From contig OX387606.1 in the NCBI GenBank assembly GCA_947568835.1, positions 18,075,940 through 18,139,939 of the forward strand: a DNA stretch of 64,000 bases. Reading direction: 5' to 3'. How positions within the stretch are numbered: position 1 is the first letter of the stretch; every line of letters begins with the position of its first letter. The position numbers and the translations under genes are program-made. The notes under the pieces are model-generated. The model searched no databases and had not been told where the DNA came from. It worked only from the letters and a program-made list of their open reading frames with translations. Source of the stretch: Protonemura montana (Eukaryota; Arthropoda; Insecta; Plecoptera; Nemouridae). Positions 40,572-52,297 of this stretch are shown here, piece by piece.

Positions 40572-43500
40572 ATGGCGGATGGCGTGGACATCGATTTGTA
40601 CGCCGATGATCTTGAACAAGATTTTGCGCAGGTAGTAAGTCGCCTTTGAGCAATTAAATTGTGTTATAATTCACGGTGACTCCGCTCACCATTTTTTCGG
40701 CCACAGTTTTGAATGTGTGATTGGTTTCGCATGTGAATGTGATACATGTTTGGTTCGTTATGAATGGAGTGGATAGGAAAGTAACAGACGCTAACGCGCG
40801 TTCTTCACCGGCACCGGTAATCAAATTAGATTCTCCTTTCCATTCAGAGAATGTACTATCGTTCTAGTTGTCAATAAAATTATAATTCCGAGGAGATTCA
40901 GTTTTTCAGTTTTCTCTGTCCACACTACTTGAAGTAATGCAAGCGCGTTGCATGTGGGTTCCTACATCTCACCACCATTTATCCACTACCCTACCTCATT
41001 GCCGATTGCTCTGGTCCGCTCATTTTTATAGTAAACGCTAAAACATGAACGTTATTACACTGGCATATTTTCACGATGCTAGTGATGGGTGATTCCTATT
41101 TTATATTCAGATCTTGCTTAGATTATTAAGTATACCTACATGGTTAGCAGCGTTGGCAGCGTGTATGTACACGCTCAATTTAGTACCTACAATTTTACCT
41201 TTACCTACCTAACCTTTTAAACTGTCTGGTGCCTGCATAATTAAGATTTTTCTAAGCAGATCTTCAGGCAAATGAACCTTGAGACAAATGCTGAGTTAAC
41301 AAAAACTGCCTGCTTCTTTGAAACAGTGTAGGGGAGACTGGGGCTAGTTGTTACAATTTCGACGTTTGATTTTTTTGTGGACATTTAACAAAATTTTCAT
41401 GGATTTTAAATTTGGCAATGTATTTGCACATATTTTGACTAATAGAAATAATTTTTATAGCATTGATAATTTTTTTAATAGATACGTGATAACGTAAAAT
41501 TTGTCGAATTGTAAAGTGTAACAACTTGCCCCGACAAGGGGCAAGTTGTTACAGGTCAGGGGCAAGTTGTTACAGTACCTAGTTAATAGGGGAAAAACAA
41601 AAATGAGCTGGTTATAAATAATGTTTAATAGATAATGTATATTAGGGGTTATTTTTTAAGTGAAATGTTATATTTACTGAATCAACTTTCAACTGTATCA
41701 ATCGCTTACATGCAATCTACACAAATAAACTCTGGTGTGAATACAATACACTTCACATGCGCCCAAGCCGAACACTGAATGCACTGAATCCTGTCTAGTT
41801 CTGCGGGGCCTGATTTGGAGAAGATTCGAGAACAGACGAAACAAACTCAGTCGTCGTCCTCCGGAGGAGAGTTCTCGTTGATGTCCGTTGGCGCTTTTCG
41901 CTTCTTATCTCGTATTATGTCGATATGTCAATGTTCCTCATATAAATTCGCATTTTATAACCTGAAAAACTAATGGATATTTTATACAATTTCAAAAGTG
42001 TCTTTGAAATTTCATGCAAATCAGTGCTTATCAGTTAGTAGATTAAACAGAAACAGACGGAAAGAAAACTCCAGGTTGATTAACTTGATTTTTTTCTGAC
42101 AGTGAAATTGGGCCTTCACTATATTCATCCAATTAAGCTGTTTAATGTTTGTTTTTCAGGATGAGTTTGCTGGAGAGGGAGTTGATTTGTACGATGATGT
42201 AATAGCGGCGGCTCCGATTTCGGGTGGCGGTGGCGAAGATTCGCTGCCCGCTCACACTGCTGTTACCGTAACTGTACAAAACAATGGTGGTCATTCTCCG
42301 GGCTCTAACTCCAATCATTCATCATCATACAACCATGTCACCAATAGTTCTGGTCACACTCCAGGGGGTCGTCGACACCAGCTTTACGTGGGAAACCTCA
42401 CTTGGGTATGAACGTTTTACTATTTCATGTTGCCACTGGGGCTTCGTAAATTCAATCTGAATTGTGTGGTACATGAGCGTAGTTTTTAGTTCTTCAGTTC
42501 TAAATTTATGTACTGTATAAATTTTGCAATGGAAACATTTTTGCAAATTTTAACTTAAGATATAATCTTTTTTTTTTTTTCATAAAAATGTCCATAAATC
42601 TATATTTAAAGGGATAGTATCCAGCCAATTGAATCCAAATACGTACTATTTCTAAGCTTGGAGTTTTCGAAGGTGTCCTTCAAATTTCATCCAAATCGGT
42701 CAAGCCATTTGACTAGAGAGCAAACAAACATAAAAGAATAACAAAAAAAATGTTGAGGAATTGTTTTGGCAGATTTAATGTAACGGGAACTGTATCAAAG
42801 TATTCAAATGCTGGCAAAAGTAAAAAAAAATGTGCCATTTGGTTAATTTATTTTTCTTTCAGTGGACGACTGATCAAGATATCACAGATGCGGTGGTTGG
42901 TATTGGGGTGCCAGACTTCATCGAAGTGAAGTTTTTTGAAAACCGTGCTAACGGCCAGTCCAAGGGATTCTGCGTAATCACCCTGGGCTCGGAGCCAAGC
43001 ATTCGCAAATGTATGGAGCAGCTTCCGAAGAAGGAAATGCACGGGCAGTGCCCAGTGGTCACCTTCCCCACCAAGCAAGCACTGAACCAGGTAAACATTT
43101 CTTTTCAATCTCTATAGCATGCCATTTAAATTTTGCTACTCTTTCTCTATCAATAACAATAACTCTTCCCAAAATGAAACGAGCTTGGAGAAATCTTAAA
43201 TGTTTCCTCCACTAATGCAAATCGATGGGTTTGTTTTAATCTTTTTGTTCTTGTGCTGGACAGTTGCCCAAAATGACTGTTGAACCATCTCATAGAAATC
43301 GGCATATCCCTTACAACTGATTGGGACCCGCTTAGGAAAATATTTTGAGACTTTTTTGATCAACTAAGAAGAGTCGTAATATTTTTTTCTTAAAGTCTTT
43401 ATCAATCTGATATTATTTTATCCACTTGTAACCCAGCACTAAAACCATTTTTTACTGAATATTACCACAATGGGTAGCTATACATTTATATAATTTTTCA

Positions 43501-46500
43501 ATTTTTCCCGTTTTTTGTTAATTGGAAAACACAAACATACTAGAACATTTGATAAGCATGGAAATAGGTCAAGATGAATAATATTTGTTTAATTGTGTAT
43601 AACCTCGCTAATTTTTTGATAATACCTTCCAGTTCGAGTCCCAATCGAAGACTCGCCCGTTACCGCCAGGCCCACCCTCTGGCAATAATAACAATAATAA
43701 CAACAACAACCGGCACCCGCATCCAGGCCACCCAGGGGGGCAGCGAATGATGGGCCCCCCTCAAGGGATGCGTCCTCGCATGCCTCCTCCAGGTATGGGT
43801 GGCCCAGGCCCTCGCATGCTGGGTCCTCCCATGGGGCACCCGCAAGGCCCACATGGGCCCAACCAAGGCCCCCCGCCCGGGTTCCAGCACGGAAACTGGA
43901 ATGGTCCACGACAGAACGGTCCTCCACGGCCGCAGCAGGGAGGGCCACACCAACAGGGCCCACCACAGCAGCGTCCACCTCCAGGGATGGTGAGTCACTC
44001 AAATTGCTAGGCCAGAAGGGGTGAATATCAAATATCTGTTGCTAGGTTTTGATTTATTAAGCAGCAAAAGAGAATTTTATTTATCTACCTGTAGAATTCA
44101 TTAGTCAAATTCATAGAATTAGCAAATTCCTTACTGAATGTGTACTTTAAAAGCTTGATTTTCTCAACACCTTTGGAGACTTCTTAAACTCTGCTCTCAC
44201 TCAGAACCCATCTCAGGTTTTCATACACTGGCAGGTTTATTAATGATGTTGGCTTCAGAGGAGAGGAGCGAGTCTTCCATGCACACATTCAACATGTAAT
44301 TTCGTGATTGTTCTAATTGTAAATTTGCTCAAATCCAAATTGTGCGATTGAACGTTGCTCTTTGTCCACAGGTGCGCATGCCTTTCCAGGGCCCCCCTCC
44401 AGGCCAAGGGCCCCCACGTGGCCCACCTCCCGGATCAATGCAGGACCAAAGAGGTCCCCCGCCCCGGCCTGACTGGAACAGGCCCCCAGGACCCGGTATG
44501 CGTATGTCCAACTGCTAGCACACGTTTTCACTAATCGGGTCTAGCATGCGGCAATTTGCCTACTTTAACTATTTTAGCAACTCTTGATGCTTGGTGCTTT
44601 ACTGACTTCTGTTGAATACTCTCAATTAAGGCTTGCATGAAAGTTTCTAAAAGTTCTATCTCAGTCTAAAAATATATTAAAATTAGGGTTCCCTTACAAT
44701 GTTGGTTAAACCACACATAAAGCAATATATGAATGCGTAAGAATCACATATAAACGTAGAATGAAGTAAAGAAGCAAGAGTAAAAGTTTATTCTTGACGA
44801 GAAAAAATCACTTGATGTTGAAATCGGAGATTTATATTGCAATTGGTAAACATTGTTTTGTTGTAGAGTTTCTTTTCAATAATTTCAATCTTTTCCTTTC
44901 TGCTGCTTTCACAATTTGCAAACGTTACTTGTTTTACCTTTTTTTTTCTCGTGTAATTGTAATGTAACCATTTCTTTTCTGCTGCCTGTAGCTGAACAAC
45001 TTGCACTTAAAAACAAATGTGTTCAACTTGTATTTAATTCAACCTTTTTAACTTACATTCATCTTTTTGAGTAAATATATGCACAGCTTTTTGAAACAAC
45101 AAAAATGCTCCTATGTTCTTGGTCCTGTTAGGTCTTGTTAGTGTAAAATATGTGGCATAAACAGCATCCTTAATTAACGTACCAAAGTTGTCATTTTAAC
45201 TTGAGGATATCAGGTAGCAGCTAGCCGTGGATGTGTTTAAACAATCGTTATCTGAGTTAGCTGATGTTGGCTGCCGTGTGTTGCAGGCATGCCGCACCAC
45301 CACCAAGGGCCAGGCTTCCCACCACAACATCAGCAGCCTCCGATGCAGGGCCCCATGTCCGGCCTGGGCCCTCCACCCAGGGGTCCCCCGCCCGGGCAGA
45401 TGGGGGGCATGCCTTCCTATGGTAAGAGTCCATTCATCAGTTATTAGCCTGTCCAAGTATAGCGTCAACAAGCCCGTTGAAAGGGATTTGAATTATCTTG
45501 TACAGTGGGATGCAGTGTTTATAAAGTTAGTTTGGTTTTTAAATGGCACAAAACTTCAATGGTCACATTTTTTTCAAGTAAAGACAAGCAAAGAGCATGA
45601 TCCATAAGAGATCCTTTACCAAGCGCAACTTAAACAATTTTACGATCGCCATTAGCACTGCTTCCTGGGACTCAATGGAGAATTTAGACTCGGTCAACGA
45701 CCTGTATAACGCGTTTCTGGATATCTTTCTCCATCACTTCCATAGGGCCTTCCCTATTGAAACCAAGCAGGCCAAAAGCACCCGGGAGGCACAGAACTGG
45801 TTCACCCCCGAGCTGAAGGTGCTATCCAGGGAGGTTAGAGCGCTTTATAACCGCTCCAAGTCTGGATGTGCAGCCACTGTCTATGAGTATAAAAAGCGAC
45901 TACAAAATTACCAAACTATGATCAAGTCCGCGAAAAAATCCTGGAATGTCTCCAAAATAACGAAATCCGACAACAAACCCAAAGCAGCGTGGGATATTAT
46001 CTCCTCCAGTCGTAACTCTGTAAACAAGGATAATAGTAATGAGTTGAAGATCTTGGGTAAAGAAGGACGCGTAGTAACTGACCCGCCCACGATAGCTAAT
46101 CTATTCAGCGAGCACTTCGCCTCGTCAGTCCAGGATCTGGCCCTTTCATTAACATCCAGTAAAGGCATGACTAAAGGAACGGAGGGTGTCCGTAGCAATA
46201 AATCTATTTTTCTGTATCCCATTACAAAAAAAGAATTGTATACCATCATCGAAAAAGTCTGCAAAAAAAAATCGGCGGGACTGGATGAAATCCCATGCAA
46301 CATATTAAAATGTATTGCCCCCTTCATCATGCATCCACTCATGCGTATCATTGACGCATCGTTCAGCCAAGGTGTGTTCCCGGAGAGACTAAAAAGAACT
46401 AAACTAATCCCAATATTCAAAAAAGGAGATAGAGCACTATCTAACAACTATCGGCCCATAGCATTGCTATCGGTATTTTCGAAAATCTTGGAATCAGCAA

Positions 46501-49500
46501 TGCACCTCAGACTTAAATCGTTCTTAGTCAGTCATAACATTCTCGACGCCAGGCAGCATGGTTTTATAGAAGGTAGATCGACGCAATCGGCAATAGTGAG
46601 CTTTACCCATTCAGTGCTAGCAGCATTGGACAACAGAGACCAAGCTGTAGGCATTTTTTATGACCTGTCCAAGGCCTTCGACACCGTAAATAACGATATA
46701 TTACTAAATAAATTAGGCATAATGGGAATCAAAGGTGTAGCCAATGACTGGATTAGGTCATTCCTACTGAACCGCCTGCAAACAGTTTGCCTGCGTAGCA
46801 ATAATTGTAACTACTTCTCTGAAGCCTACACGTCGAACACAGGTGTCCCTCAGGGGTCCACTCTATCGCCTCTCCTCTTTATTGTTTATATTAATGATCT
46901 TCCCCTTCATGTGCACTCAGGTGATCTCACACTTTTTGCCGACGACACATCGCATCTCATAACAAGACCTAGGAATTCCCAATCTCAGCCAATTAACTTA
47001 ATGTGTACCTCCGGTGTGGATGAGATACAACAATTTTGTTCGTCTAACGACCTATTTTTAAATGCCATCAAAACCACAATGGTGGAATTCCATCCCAACT
47101 ACACAAATAAGGCCATCAATACTTCGAACCTTGTCAGGCTTGCCGGAAGGTCCATACAAGAGAAAGAGCACACAATGTTTTTAGGCGTTATCATTGATAA
47201 GCACCTAAGCTGGAGTCAACACGTGCAATACTTAAGCCCTCTAATATCTTCAGGTTGCTATCTAATAAAACGACTCATGCAGGTAGCGGACTATCACACT
47301 GCTAAATTAGTTTACTATGCTTTTATCCAGTCCAGACTCCAGTATGGTATCATACTTTGGGGAAACTCGCCTCATGCTACTAGACTATTTAAGTTGCAAA
47401 AAAGAGCAGTGCGACTACTAGCCCGCGCCAGTAGAAATCCGTGTGCGAAGACATTTTATAAAGATTCCTGTAAACCCCTATTTATAGATTTTAAAATTTT
47501 GACTTTACCATGTTTGTATATATTTTACACGGTATTATTCTTTGCTAATTACCCTGGGTCGGAGCATAAGATAACTAACGATATTATTCACAACCACGAC
47601 ACGAGGCGTAAAGCCGATTTTAGATCCAAAGACTGTAATTTGAATATTTTAAAAAAAGACCCTTTTTATGCAGGTGCTAAACTGACTAATGCTCTCCCCA
47701 ATTTTTTAAAGGGTAAAAAAGGTCCGCAGCTTTATGCAAATTTGAAATTATACTTAACTGATAAAGCATTTTACTCAGTAAAGGAGTATTGTGAAGAGCT
47801 GTAAAATTAATATATAATTGTTGTATTCTTTCATGTATGTTTCGCTGTATATATATGTAAGCATTGTATATATTGTTAATATTGATTGTATTCTGAATTG
47901 TAGAACTGACAATTTCCAATACTCTGGAACGGGTCAAAGGAAAATAAATAAATAAATAAATAAAGTACCTATATGTGGCACAAATGTAAAGCCAAGTTTG
48001 TTGGTAAAGTAAGTCTAAATTAAGGGAGAAGTTTGTCCATAACCCAGTATGACAAAATGTGAATGTGCTGGTGAAACAAATGGCCACTGCAAAGTTTGGG
48101 TTGTTGATTGACCAGACATAGCTACTAACCATTCCAACTATCATAAACACCAGCTTCAACCAGAAAAACCAGTGTTTCAGATTGAAACGTTTCTGCGAAT
48201 GAAAAGAACTACATTACTTAAATCTTATTTCACTAAGCCATAAACTTCCACTGTGACCTCTTATCTAATTTTTCTGTGTGTTTGTGTGCTTTAGGTCCCG
48301 GAGGTCCACCTCCTGGCCATGGAGGTCCCCCTCTTCAGCACAACGCCCCCCTTCATGGAGGACCCCAGGGCCCTCCTGCCCCTCACGTCAACCCCGCCTT
48401 CTTCCAGCAGGGAGGTCCGCCTCCGCACCAGGGCCCACCGCCGGGTCCCCCGCACGGGCCACCACACGGTTATGGACCACCTCCTTCCTCCCAGGTAGCA
48501 AGGCTGTACATTATTCCTGTAGTAGCTAGCAGATAAAAACATTTGCTAGCGCACATTTCTTTGGGTCTAGAAAATTTTGTTCAATTTGGTGCTTGTCAAG
48601 ATTCTCAAACTATTAAGGTCTTAGCACTCTTAAAACCAGTAGTATTTGAAAATTTTTAGAGATGCAGTTCAATTGCTGTGAGACCTTAAATCAATCGTAA
48701 AGTAAAATGTAGCCTAGAAGACACATACCTGTCATTTTAACTTTAATATATAGATATATATTTTTTAGAGCTTGTGGTTGGTAGCCACTGTCAGACAAAA
48801 GGTCTTGAGAAAGTTGTGGCGTTATTATCCGGTTTTTAAGTGTTTAATTTTGTCGACAGGCTCCATATGGCGCTCCAATGGTCGAGCACAGGCCTGATGG
48901 GTTGCCGCCTATCTCCGAGATTGAGTTTGAGGAAATCATGGGCAGAAACCGCACCGTCTCCAGCTCAGCCATCGCCCGCGCTGTCTCAGATGCCGCTGCA
49001 GGTAGGATACCTCAGTTGTTTACCCGAAGTGCTCAAGCTGGGCACTAGATTGATTTATGTTCCCTTTGTTTTCTGACGGTGACTTTTGTCCACAGGAGAA
49101 TACGCGAGTGCGATTGAGACGCTAGTCACTGCCATCAGCCTGATCAAACAGTCCAAGGTCGCCAACGATGACCGCTGCAAGATCCTCATCAGTTCGCTGC
49201 AAGACACTCTTCACGGCGTTGAAACAAAGAGCTATGGCTCGGCTAGGAGAGGTATGCTGCGCAGCTTTACCACATTGTTTATAGTGATTAATAAACGCAA
49301 AAATGGCGTGACATGGTGTTGAGTACAACAAGGAAGCGAAAAGTATGTGCTGGTGAGCTGAAACTTTATAAGATAAGAATGCTAGTTGCTGACAAATGGG
49401 AGAAAGGAGGAAAATGCTGTATTTTATGAGCTAGGTTAGTAGTAGTTGACAAAAAGTTATAAATTGTAGAAGGAAAGAAAGAAACCCACCTTGCTGTGGT

Positions 49501-51465
49501 ATTAATAGCCATACGGAAATGATGAAGAGAGCTGCTGTGACATTTTGGGTAGTCATCTAGTCTCTTGTCCTGTGAGTTAAGCAGATCGTGCTTTTCTTTA
49601 TCTTTTGTGATTGGCCATTTCTACCTTGGTAAGTTGCTTTTCCTAATTCATTTGCCAGCATTTTGGGACTCTAATAGAAAGTTCTCACATACTTAGGCTT
49701 TGTGCACAGCTGTGGTAAATTTGCCTGCATCTAGAAATAGGTGTAGATCCTTTATCTGTAACTGTGATGGTTGTTGAGTGGCTAAAACGCTGATCATCCC
49801 CAATCACTGCTCATCAAAGTATCTGCATTTGCAGAGCGATCTCGTTCACGGGACAGGGACCGTTCGCACCGCAGGCGACGTGAGCGCTCTCGTTCCAGAG
49901 ACCGGGAGTACCGGGAACGCTCGCGCGAACGAGACCGTGGGGATCGCGACAGGTGAGATTCTTTGTAGTATACGAGATGAGGATGATTTTTCTATACAAG
50001 GCAAGAAAATAAAAATAATTAAACTGCATCCCTGAAATGTCATATATTTTGCTGATAACAAAGTTCGGGTTGGTTTCATCCCAGATATTATGCTGATCCT
50101 GCGACTTATCCAAGAGAGAGGTCTCGCAGCAGGGATCGCGAGCGAGAACGTGACTACAGGGAGCGAAGCCGTGAAGACAGGTGAGACTGACGAAACCACA
50201 AGCCCTGACGTATTTACTTAAACCTTTTTGTTTGTTTTTTTGTTGCCCGTTTTCCATTATTTAATGCTAACTTTCTCAATTTGCTTTATTTCAAGCACTG
50301 GTCTCAATTTAGCTGTTACACTTGCGTAGGGTTACGTTGCACGGTTTTTGATAATTAAGGATGATTATCTTCAAAATGTTTTCATGTCATAATCACGACC
50401 ATCAAAGATTGATTAAACATAGTGCGATGCCAATTTGTCATTGCTCCTGCACGAGAAAGATGCCAAAAAGTGTTCCGTACTGCCATGCAACATACCTGTA
50501 CGTTTGCTCTGTTAAATATATGTAGTCCTTCCTTGCATATCTATTCAGTTGCAAGCATTCGTTCACTGTGTGAATGAATTGCCCCATGCTAACAATACAC
50601 TGTTTGGTTGTTTCTATGGGAGTTTGCCTGGGGCCCCAGCTATCCCTCCTTATGCGTCCCGGGATGCAGAAAACGCACAACTCAGGTACGTGCGCTCTAG
50701 GTTTCGATGGGTTGCAACCGATTATAACCTAGAATTGGTGTTGCAGACATGCTATTTTTAGATCGCTTTATCCGACTGCTTGTTCAACAACGCTTTGCCT
50801 TAGTTCTGAGCTTGATTTCATTGTTTACATCATGCTAGAGTGTTATCATTGGCATAATGGTGCAGTTTTCACACTCGCTACTTGTTACCGTTGATAATTC
50901 CATTTCAATTGCGACTACTGTTCCTTTAATATAGTTTTTAAGCAGGTAATCATTACAAATAATCTTTCTAGTTTGCCTTAAATGCGGTAGAATTCTATTA
51001 GATGTGCCGATTCTTTCTTTGCAGCTCGACTCGTGCCGTCAGGCCGAGATTGAAGTCGCCTGAGCCACCAGTAGACGCTGCTGTGATGGGCTCAAAATCC
51101 AGGTAAGATTCCCCACTCGAGCAATGCAGTAGAAAACACCCTCTACTACATTATTCTATATTGGAACATTACTGCTCAAGTAACTGAAGATTTTTATCTA
51201 AAATGGCCCAGGATCATTTTTAATATAATGCCAATTTTTTAAAGAATACCTACCACTACTCAAAAGTAGTTTCTGAGTTCAAATTGTATTTAGAATGAAA
51301 GCTGTATAAAGCAATCAATTCCACTGCCTGTATTTTAGATACTACGATGACCGCTACCGGGAGACTCGCGATCGTGAACGGGAGAGGGAGCGTGAGGGTG
51401 CCCGCAGGGAGCCTGAACGCGACCGGCGGGAGGAAAGGGAATCTTCACACCGAAGTAGACACTAG
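40572..51465 (+). CDS. CPSF6: Cleavage and polyadenylation specificity factor subunit 6 (CFIm large subunit), 13 coding exons
   Basis: The exons are 40572-40631, 42160-42405, 42863-43090, 43633-43989, 44372-44495, 45287-45421, 48295-48494, 48860-49001, 49096-49251, 49835-49952, 50085-50180, 51025-51102 and 51339-51465. All join in phase across GT-AG introns and give 688 residues; human isoforms are about 550-590. The order is an acidic N-terminus ([18 protein letters not shown]), one RRM at about residues 94-174 ([33 protein letters not shown]), and a long Pro/Gly/His-rich region from exons 4-7. A conserved block follows ([45 protein letters not shown]), then an Arg/Glu/Asp/Ser-rich RS-like tail ending SSHRSRH. 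In the family, this protein pairs with CPSF5/NUDT21 to bind UGUA sites and steer mRNA 3'-end choice in the nucleus; the RS tail serves nuclear import and protein contacts. A retrotransposon sits in intron 6. Confidence 0.96.
41339..41573. repeat. Repeated GGGGCAAGTTGTTAC motif, partly as a hairpin (CPSF6 intron 1)
   Basis: GTAACAACTTGCCCC at 41518-41532 is followed after 5 nt by its exact reverse complement at 41538-41552. A further direct copy lies at 41559-41573, and a degenerate copy (GGGGCTAGTTGTTAC) begins near 41340. The motif therefore occurs four times within about 235 bp in both orientations. This may be the edge of a repetitive element or a cluster of protein-binding sites. No coding evidence was found. 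Confidence 0.75.
42632..42745 (+). repeat. Probable transposable-element fragment in CPSF6 intron 2
   Basis: The stretch contains TTCAAATTTCATCCAAATCG then GTCAAGCC and AGAGAGCAAACAAACA. This pattern resembles motifs seen near the 3' ends of many arthropod non-LTR elements and related SINEs. A diverged cousin (TTTGAAATTTCATGCAAATC) lies near 42004 in intron 1. Assignment is by motif memory only. Confidence 0.4.
45597..47804 (+). CDS. Reverse transcriptase ORF of a non-LTR retrotransposon (jockey/CR1-like), endonuclease missing
   Basis: The 735-residue frame is intact. Residues 1-220 match the linker between endonuclease and reverse transcriptase in this class ([20 protein letters not shown]). 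The RT domain spans about 225-480: [12 protein letters not shown] near 227, LIPIFKKGD and [16 protein letters not shown], the catalytic-Asp block [16 protein letters not shown] near 353-368, [21 protein letters not shown], and the active-site FADD near 446-449. The C-terminal third holds the thumb/connection region with [12 protein letters not shown]. No RNase H or zinc-knuckle motif was seen. The start at 45597 is simply the first Met after truncation; the native ORF2 would begin further upstream. Because the frame is unbroken, the copy is probably young. It cannot complete a normal retrotransposition cycle without its endonuclease. The clade (jockey versus CR1/L2 relatives) is not settled. 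Confidence 0.9.
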   Translation: MIHKRSFTKRNLNNFTIAISTASWDSMENLDSVNDLYNAFLDIFLHHFHRAFPIETKQAKSTREAQNWFTPELKVLSREVRALYNRSKSGCAATVYEYKKRLQNYQTMIKSAKKSWNVSKITKSDNKPKAAWDIISSSRNSVNKDNSNELKILGKEGRVVTDPPTIANLFSEHFASSVQDLALSLTSSKGMTKGTEGVRSNKSIFLYPITKKELYTIIEKVCKKKSAGLDEIPCNILKCIAPFIMHPLMRIIDASFSQGVFPERLKRTKLIPIFKKGDRALSNNYRPIALLSVFSKILESAMHLRLKSFLVSHNILDARQHGFIEGRSTQSAIVSFTHSVLAALDNRDQAVGIFYDLSKAFDTVNNDILLNKLGIMGIKGVANDWIRSFLLNRLQTVCLRSNNCNYFSEAYTSNTGVPQGSTLSPLLFIVYINDLPLHVHSGDLTLFADDTSHLITRPRNSQSQPINLMCTSGVDEIQQFCSSNDLFLNAIKTTMVEFHPNYTNKAINTSNLVRLAGRSIQEKEHTMFLGVIIDKHLSWSQHVQYLSPLISSGCYLIKRLMQVADYHTAKLVYYAFIQSRLQYGIILWGNSPHATRLFKLQKRAVRLLARASRNPCAKTFYKDSCKPLFIDFKILTLPCLYIFYTVLFFANYPGSEHKITNDIIHNHDTRRKADFRSKDCNLNILKKDPFYAGAKLTNALPNFLKGKKGPQLYANLKLYLTDKAFYSVKEYCEEL
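47942..47964 (+). repeat. AAAT microsatellite tail of the retrotransposon
   Basis: About five AAATA/AAAT units end the element. Such tails arise during target-primed reverse transcription in several non-LTR clades. Confidence 0.8.
51025..51102 (+). CDS. CPSF6: Symmetric 78-nt exon of CPSF6, possible cassette exon
   Basis: This exon is preceded by TTCTTTGCAG and followed by GTAAGA. It begins and ends in the same phase (2), so skipping it keeps the frame, and it encodes about 26 residues ([19 protein letters not shown] plus flanks). Its Pro/Val-rich content interrupts the Arg/Glu/Asp-rich tail encoded on both sides. That makes it a good candidate for alternative splicing. I see no counterpart in human CPSF6 as I recall it. 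Confidence 0.65.
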
Positions 51466-51993
51466 GTAGCCCAGCGCCGTGAATAACGGCGTGCATGGTT
51501 CAACAAATTGGGTCTAGCACCTTTGTAGGTAGGAGCTCCTACAATAATGCGGCTAGATTTTTGGGAAGTCTTGTGAATATTTTCTTTTGTATTGCCGTTA
51601 CCGCATTTCACGAGAGCTGCGCAATTAATTATTCAATATCCTTCATTATCAAAATATTGTTTGGTAATTCTTATTGATTTTTAATGAATTCCTTTGGTGC
51701 ATCACGTTGTATCAAATTTTTATGTTGTGTAAAAGGAAAAAGTTGGAGCACAACTTTTTCGGAGACAAACCATGGCAACATGTGATGCAATTTAATGTTT
51801 CCTTTTATACCACAACATTGTCCAACCCTATGTACCCATTCGCTTATCGAATTTTGATGTCACTTGCTTTTTGATTTATAATTATTGCCCATTTTGGATT
51901 TTCTAAAAGTATACTGATTCTCTTATTGTAACTTGAGTGAAGTGAATGAGCTGATATTTGTTTCCCTTATTCACTTTTCTTATTCCATTGGAA

Positions 51994-51999
51994 ATTAAA
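51994..51999 (+). terminator. Candidate CPSF6 poly(A) signal (ATTAAA)
   Basis: ATTAAA lies about 530 nt after the CPSF6 stop, in AT-rich DNA. It is roughly 30 bp from the opposing FKBP poly(A) signal, so the two genes appear to converge tightly. Confidence 0.4.
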
Positions 52000-52029
52000 T
52001 GTAAAAAAAAAGTACCTACAAAACATATT

Positions 52030-52035
52030 TTTATT
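52030..52035 (-). terminator. Poly(A) signal for the distal FKBP last exon
   Basis: AATAAA on the minus strand lies about 110 nt after the stop codon of the distal alternative last exon (52145-52297). Confidence 0.6.
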
Positions 52036-52144
52036 TGCATGTTGAGATTGACAAAAGGGCTTCAAATTTTTCTTTACTCGACTGAAGTTTTTGGATTAAA
52101 TATCTATTACTAAACACACGCTAGAATTTAGTTGCTAAAAATGT

Positions 52145-52297
52145 TCACATGTTTTTGAATTCTCCCGTGTTGTTCAGAAGCAGTATGTTTGGATTTTCTC
52201 GTTCGAAATCGGTCATTTCGCGCTCGCGTTCATCTTGACCCCACTCTCCGAGTGTCTTCATCACGTCTGGTTGGTTGCGTATCCACTCTTCTTCCTT
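52145..52297 (-). CDS. FKBP59-type immunophilin, alternative distal last exon (insect-type C-terminus)
   Basis: After ACTATTACAG on the minus strand, the exon reads in phase 0 from exon 5: KEEEWIRNQPDV, MKTLGEWGQDERE, MTDFERENPNILLL, then FKNM and TGA. The pattern DV-(x)-GEW-(acidic)-ERxN-hydrophobic matches the C-terminal end of Drosophila FKBP59 as I remember it. This is therefore likely the ancestral C-terminus, giving a 467-residue isoform. The acceptor's pyrimidine tract is weak, which suits regulated use. A separate poly(A) signal follows at 52030-52035. Confidence 0.7.
   Translation of the reverse strand, partial: KEEEWIRNQPDVMKTLGEWGQDEREREMTDFERENPNILLLNNTGEFKNM

Larger units (their letters stand above)
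45553..47964 (+). mobile_element. 5'-truncated non-LTR retrotransposon in CPSF6 intron 6
   Basis: The element carries one long reverse transcriptase ORF (45597-47804), a short 3' UTR and an AAAT microsatellite tail at about 47942-47964, a 3'-end type common in jockey/CR1-like elements. No endonuclease domain is present, so the 5' end is truncated; its exact left border is uncertain. TGGCACAAA occurs at 45544-45552 and 47976-47984 and may be a target duplication. However, 11 bp separate the tail from the right copy, so this is tentative. It lies in the same orientation as CPSF6. Confidence 0.85.

Noticed and set aside
43589..44002. 137-residue minus-strand open frame opposite CPSF6 exon 4
   Set aside because: It is the shadow of the GC-rich, proline-coding exon on the plus strand; its Gly/Ala/Val-rich translation matches no family I know.
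45908..46447. 179-residue minus-strand open frame inside the retrotransposon
   Set aside because: It lies wholly opposite the reverse transcriptase ORF and shows no domain.
50640..50685. Possible extra CPSF6 exon between CCCCAG and GTACGT
   Set aside because: At 46 nt it would break the reading frame between exon 11 and the next exon.
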